A stretch of DNA of 37,280 nt from Planctomycetota bacterium. Lineage in GTDB: Bacteria > Planctomycetota > Phycisphaerae > UBA1845. Shown here in pieces: positions 34,869 through 37,280 of this stretch. The stretch covers positions 1 through 37,280 of the forward strand of contig JACQXM010000031.1 of NCBI GenBank assembly GCA_016208685.1, read 5' to 3'. Each line of letters begins with the position of its first letter. The first letter of the stretch is position 1. Position numbers and translations under genes: made by a program. The notes under the pieces were generated by a model, which had not been told where the DNA came from, made no database searches, and saw only the letters and a list, made by a program, of their open reading frames with translations.

Positions 34869-34897
34869 TTGACCCTCACGGCCGTAGCCCGTAAACT
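34869..34897 (+). promoter_or_regulatory. Promoter of purF
   Basis: TTGACC (34869-34874) and TAAACT (34892-34897) are separated by exactly 17 bases, giving a ~38-base leader before GTG 34942. The box is 45 bp from the divergent promoter, so a shared regulator of both purine genes is possible. Confidence 0.65.
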
Positions 34898-34941
34898 CCT
34901 CTGGCGGATTAGCCGACCGGCGTTTTTCGGCACCGGGGCGC

Positions 34942-36366
34942 GTGCACAGTCCTTCGATACGACATCACTGCGGCCTGTTCGGCGTCTTCGGACACGAGGA
35001 TGCGGTCTACCTGACGCATCTCGGGCTCTACGCGCTGCAACACCGGGGGCAGGAATCGGCGGGGATCGTCTCTACCGACGGCCATCGTTTTTTCCGCCAC
35101 GTTGGGCTGGGGCTGGTCAACCAGGTCTTCGACGAGCGCAGCCTGGAGCGCATCCAGGCGCCGGTGGCGATCGGGCACGTCCGTTACTCCACCAGTGGTT
35201 CGTGTACCGAGGGCAACGCCCAACCGCTCCAGTTCTCGTACATGGGCGGGCCGGTGGCCATCGCCCACAACGGGAACCTGATCAATGCCGCGCTGCTCCG
35301 CCGCCGGTATGAGCAGGTCGGGCATATTTTCCAGACGACGAGCGACACTGAAGTCATCATCCATCTGCTCGCTAAGCCGACGCACCAGCACAAGAAGCAC
35401 CCGCTGGACCACGTGCTCAATCACTTACAAGGCGCCTACTCCCTGCTGCTTCTGTTTCCGGACCGCCTGGTCGCGGTGCGGGATCCGTTGGGGTTCCGTC
35501 CCCTGAGCCTGGGACGGCTGGAGTGCGGAGCGATGGTCGTCGCCTCCGAAACCAAAGCCTTTGACATGGTGGACGCGACCCAGGTGCGTGACCTGGACCC
35601 CGGCGAAATCGTCACCATTTCCCAGGCCGGCGTGGAGTCCCGCCGGTTCGGGCCGGATATGGGCGGACGCGGGGCGGCCTGCATCTTTGAGCAGATTTAC
35701 TTCGCCGATCCGTCAAGCACGGTCTTCGGCGACAACGTGCACCTGGTGCGCGTGGCCATGGGTCGCCGGCTGGCCATCGAGTCCCCCGTCGATGCCGATC
35801 TGGTGGTACCCATTCCCACCTGCGGTACCTGCGCCGCCACCGGGTACGCCCGGGAGAGCGGCATTCCCTTCGGCAGGGCCTTCACCACCAGCCACTATGC
35901 CGGGCGGTCGTTCATCATGCCCAACCAGTCGGACCGCGACATGGCCGTTCGCATGAAGCTCAACGTCATCAAAGACGCGGTCGCCGGGCAGCGGTTGGTA
36001 GTGGTCGAGGACTCCGTGGTGCGCGGCACGACAACCCGGGCGAAGATCGGGGCCCTGCGCGAGGCCGGTGCGCGGCAGATTCACCTGCGCGTGGCGAGCC
36101 CGCCGATTCGCCATCCCTGCTACTTCGGCATCGACTTTCCCGACCAGCGGGAGTTGATCGCCCACAACCGCAGTGTGGACGACGTCCGCGACTTCCTTCA
36201 GGTTGATTCGCTATACTATCTATCACACGAGGGCATGCTGGCGTCGGTGCGGATGGCTCCGGAGAAGTACTGTACCGCGTGCTTCTCCGGCGCGTACCCC
36301 ATCAACGTCGACGAGCCGGTGGAAAAATACGCCATGGAGCATGCGCAGCTCCGCATGTTCCCCTGA
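34942..36366 (+). CDS. purF: Amidophosphoribosyltransferase (Fe-S type)
   Basis: 474 residues. It commits PRPP to purine synthesis using glutamine ammonia. A 9-residue propeptide (MHSPSIRHH) precedes nucleophile Cys10 in HCGLFGVFG. Glutaminase blocks: LQHRGQESAGI, GHVRYSTSG and AHNGNLIN. The PRPP loop is VVVEDSVVRGTTTR. The four Fe-S ligands of the B. subtilis type are conserved: Cys247 (ACIFEQIYFADPSS), Cys393 (RHPCYFGID), Cys444 and Cys447 (YCTACFSGAYP). One oddity: PIPTCGTCAATGYA replaces the usual PDSG-type loop. GTG 34942 lacks a strong ribosome-binding site. The divergent purH series starts 215 bp away. Confidence 0.96.
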   Translation: MHSPSIRHHCGLFGVFGHEDAVYLTHLGLYALQHRGQESAGIVSTDGHRFFRHVGLGLVNQVFDERSLERIQAPVAIGHVRYSTSGSCTEGNAQPLQFSYMGGPVAIAHNGNLINAALLRRRYEQVGHIFQTTSDTEVIIHLLAKPTHQHKKHPLDHVLNHLQGAYSLLLLFPDRLVAVRDPLGFRPLSLGRLECGAMVVASETKAFDMVDATQVRDLDPGEIVTISQAGVESRRFGPDMGGRGAACIFEQIYFADPSSTVFGDNVHLVRVAMGRRLAIESPVDADLVVPIPTCGTCAATGYARESGIPFGRAFTTSHYAGRSFIMPNQSDRDMAVRMKLNVIKDAVAGQRLVVVEDSVVRGTTTRAKIGALREAGARQIHLRVASPPIRHPCYFGIDFPDQRELIAHNRSVDDVRDFLQVDSLYYLSHEGMLASVRMAPEKYCTACFSGAYPINVDEPVEKYAMEHAQLRMFP

Positions 36367-36429
36367 CCGGCGCCGGTGGAAGCGGCCGCCTGCGCCCCCC
36401 GGCCCGCGGGCTCGGGCAAGAGATGCGGG

Positions 36430-37005
36430 ATGACCCTCCCGGAACATCGCCGGCGGTTGTTGCAGGTGGCCCGGGCGACGGTTCGGCAAATGGTCGCCGG
36501 CGGAGCTCCGGCGGCGGCGGAACCCGCGGTCCCGCAGGATCGCCCCCTGGGCGGACTGTTTGTGACGCTCATGGTCCACGGACGGCTTCGGGGATGCGTG
36601 GGGACCTTCGCCCCCCCGGAGGATCTGGTCCGCACGGTGCAGTCGGTTACGCGGTCGTCGCTCGCCGACTCGCGGTTCGAGCATTGCCGTTTGCGGGCCG
36701 CAGACCTGCCGCACCTGGTGATCGAGATCTCGCTGCTGTCGAGTTCCGAACGCACGGCCGACCCGCTGAGCCTGGTACCCGGGGAACACGGTGTGGTGAT
36801 CCGTTCAGGAAGCCGGTCCGGCTGCTTCCTGCCCAAGGTAGCGACGGAACGAGGGTGGTCAGCGGAGATGTTCCTTTCGAACTGTTGCACCATGAAAGCC
36901 GGGTTGCCCGCGGACGCCTGGCGTCAGCCCGACACGGAGGTCTACCTATTCACGGCAGAAGTCTTTTCGGACGCCGATCGGGACCGGTCCGAGGGGATGG
37001 GCTAG
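36430..37005 (+). CDS. AMMECR1-domain protein (AmmA)
   Basis: 191 residues from ATG 36430, with purine-rich AAGAGA ~7 bases upstream; GTG 36376 is possible but adds only an Ala/Pro tail. Family blocks are PLGGLFVTLMVHGRLRGCVG, SRFEHCRL, LVIEISLLSSSERTADP and SGCFLPKVATERGWSAEMFL. In many genomes AMMECR1 works with Memo and a radical SAM enzyme; those partners are not in the window. The reaction is unknown. It starts 63 bp after purF and is probably co-transcribed. Confidence 0.92.
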   Translation: MTLPEHRRRLLQVARATVRQMVAGGAPAAAEPAVPQDRPLGGLFVTLMVHGRLRGCVGTFAPPEDLVRTVQSVTRSSLADSRFEHCRLRAADLPHLVIEISLLSSSERTADPLSLVPGEHGVVIRSGSRSGCFLPKVATERGWSAEMFLSNCCTMKAGLPADAWRQPDTEVYLFTAEVFSDADRDRSEGMG

Positions 37006-37040
37006 GCGAAACGGGGCGGTAGGGGAAACTCCGGAGGCGG

Positions 37041-37280
37041 ATGGACTCGCGGATCGTCGCCGTCGATCACGTGTACCTCGAGGCGTCGCGCGACGCCTTG
37101 GACCAACTTACCTGGTTCTATGGAGAGCTGGCACAACTTGACGCGGTTGACGACGTAGCTACAAAGCACCAAGTCTGCTTTCGGTCTGCGCGGTTGGAGT
37201 TGCGCGTTCGGCTCGTCGATACCCCGCGCGGGGAATCGGTGGCGTGCCGGGTTACCATCCTGGTGGACTGCCTCGAGGAC
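37041..37280 (+). CDS. VOC/glyoxalase-like protein, 3' truncated by the window
   Basis: 80 in-frame codons from ATG 37041, with GGAGG three to four bases upstream (short spacing), running open to the window edge. The start VAVDHVYLEASRDALDQLTW FYGELAQL (quoted in two parts) has the first-strand HVxL plus helix and FYxxL pattern of the vicinal-oxygen-chelate fold. VTILVDCLED at the edge fits a later strand. The His in VDHV could be a metal ligand; other ligands lie outside. It is 35 bp after AMMECR1. Confidence 0.65.
   Translation, partial: MDSRIVAVDHVYLEASRDALDQLTWFYGELAQLDAVDDVATKHQVCFRSARLELRVRLVDTPRGESVACRVTILVDCLED

Overview
The window (about two-thirds G+C, mostly tightly packed genes) looks like chromosomal DNA of a member of the Planctomycetota, probably a Phycisphaerae-type lineage. 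The main clue is the 1.3-kaa secreted protein at 9133-13110, with DCNxNGxxDxCE-type repeats and a C-terminal dockerin-like VNFNDI / INFTDI tail, features typical of that group. HEAT-repeat, PQQ-propeller, DUF1573-like and CgeB-like proteins fit the same picture. This placement is inference from protein style; there is no rRNA or tRNA in the window.

Layout. 1-106: tail of a gene that may be a transposase. 191-1639: an ArsR-type regulator and an SRPBCC protein in one transcription unit, behind a sharp promoter/operator and possibly leaderless. 1679-1874: a nested five-hairpin palindrome between convergent genes. 1908-4136 (-): secreted HEAT-repeat protein. 4484-7146 (-): OmpR-type response regulator and sensor kinase overlapping by ATGA. 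7444-8612 (-): membrane rhodanese plus DoxX/MauE-like protein. 8977-9108: an unrecognised, apparently structured RNA leader. 9133-13110: composite secreted protein with an embedded c-type haem site. 13145-13474: a cluster of REP-like palindromes. 13507-15120: gpmI. 15346-16317: FRG-domain gene of lower G+C, probably acquired. 16746-17453 (-): SDR. 17689-21680: hldE, gmhA, a sugar-nucleotide epimerase and an alpha/beta hydrolase (ADP-heptose / envelope sugar block). 21956-23287: DUF1573-like secreted protein interrupted by an in-frame TGA exactly where the family carries its conserved cysteine motif, with a hairpin just downstream placed like a bacterial SECIS: a candidate selenoprotein. 23721-27076: duplicated CgeB-type glycosyltransferase and a PEGA lipoprotein. 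34726-27273 (-): PQQ-propeller protein, purH, PduO-type cobalamin adenosyltransferase, an O-antigen ligase/TPR protein and an overlooked small gene, closed by an intrinsic terminator at 27215-27154. 34869-37280 (+): divergently transcribed purF, AMMECR1 and the start of a VOC-like gene.

Functionally the window mixes central metabolism (gpmI, purF, purH, cobalamin adenosylation) with envelope work: heptose synthesis, glycosyl transfer, O-antigen-type polymerisation or ligation, and lipoproteins. It also holds several large exported proteins of unknown role. The most unusual observation is the TGA-containing DUF1573 gene; next are the structured leader RNA, the nested palindrome and the leaderless, self-operator-bearing ArsR promoter.
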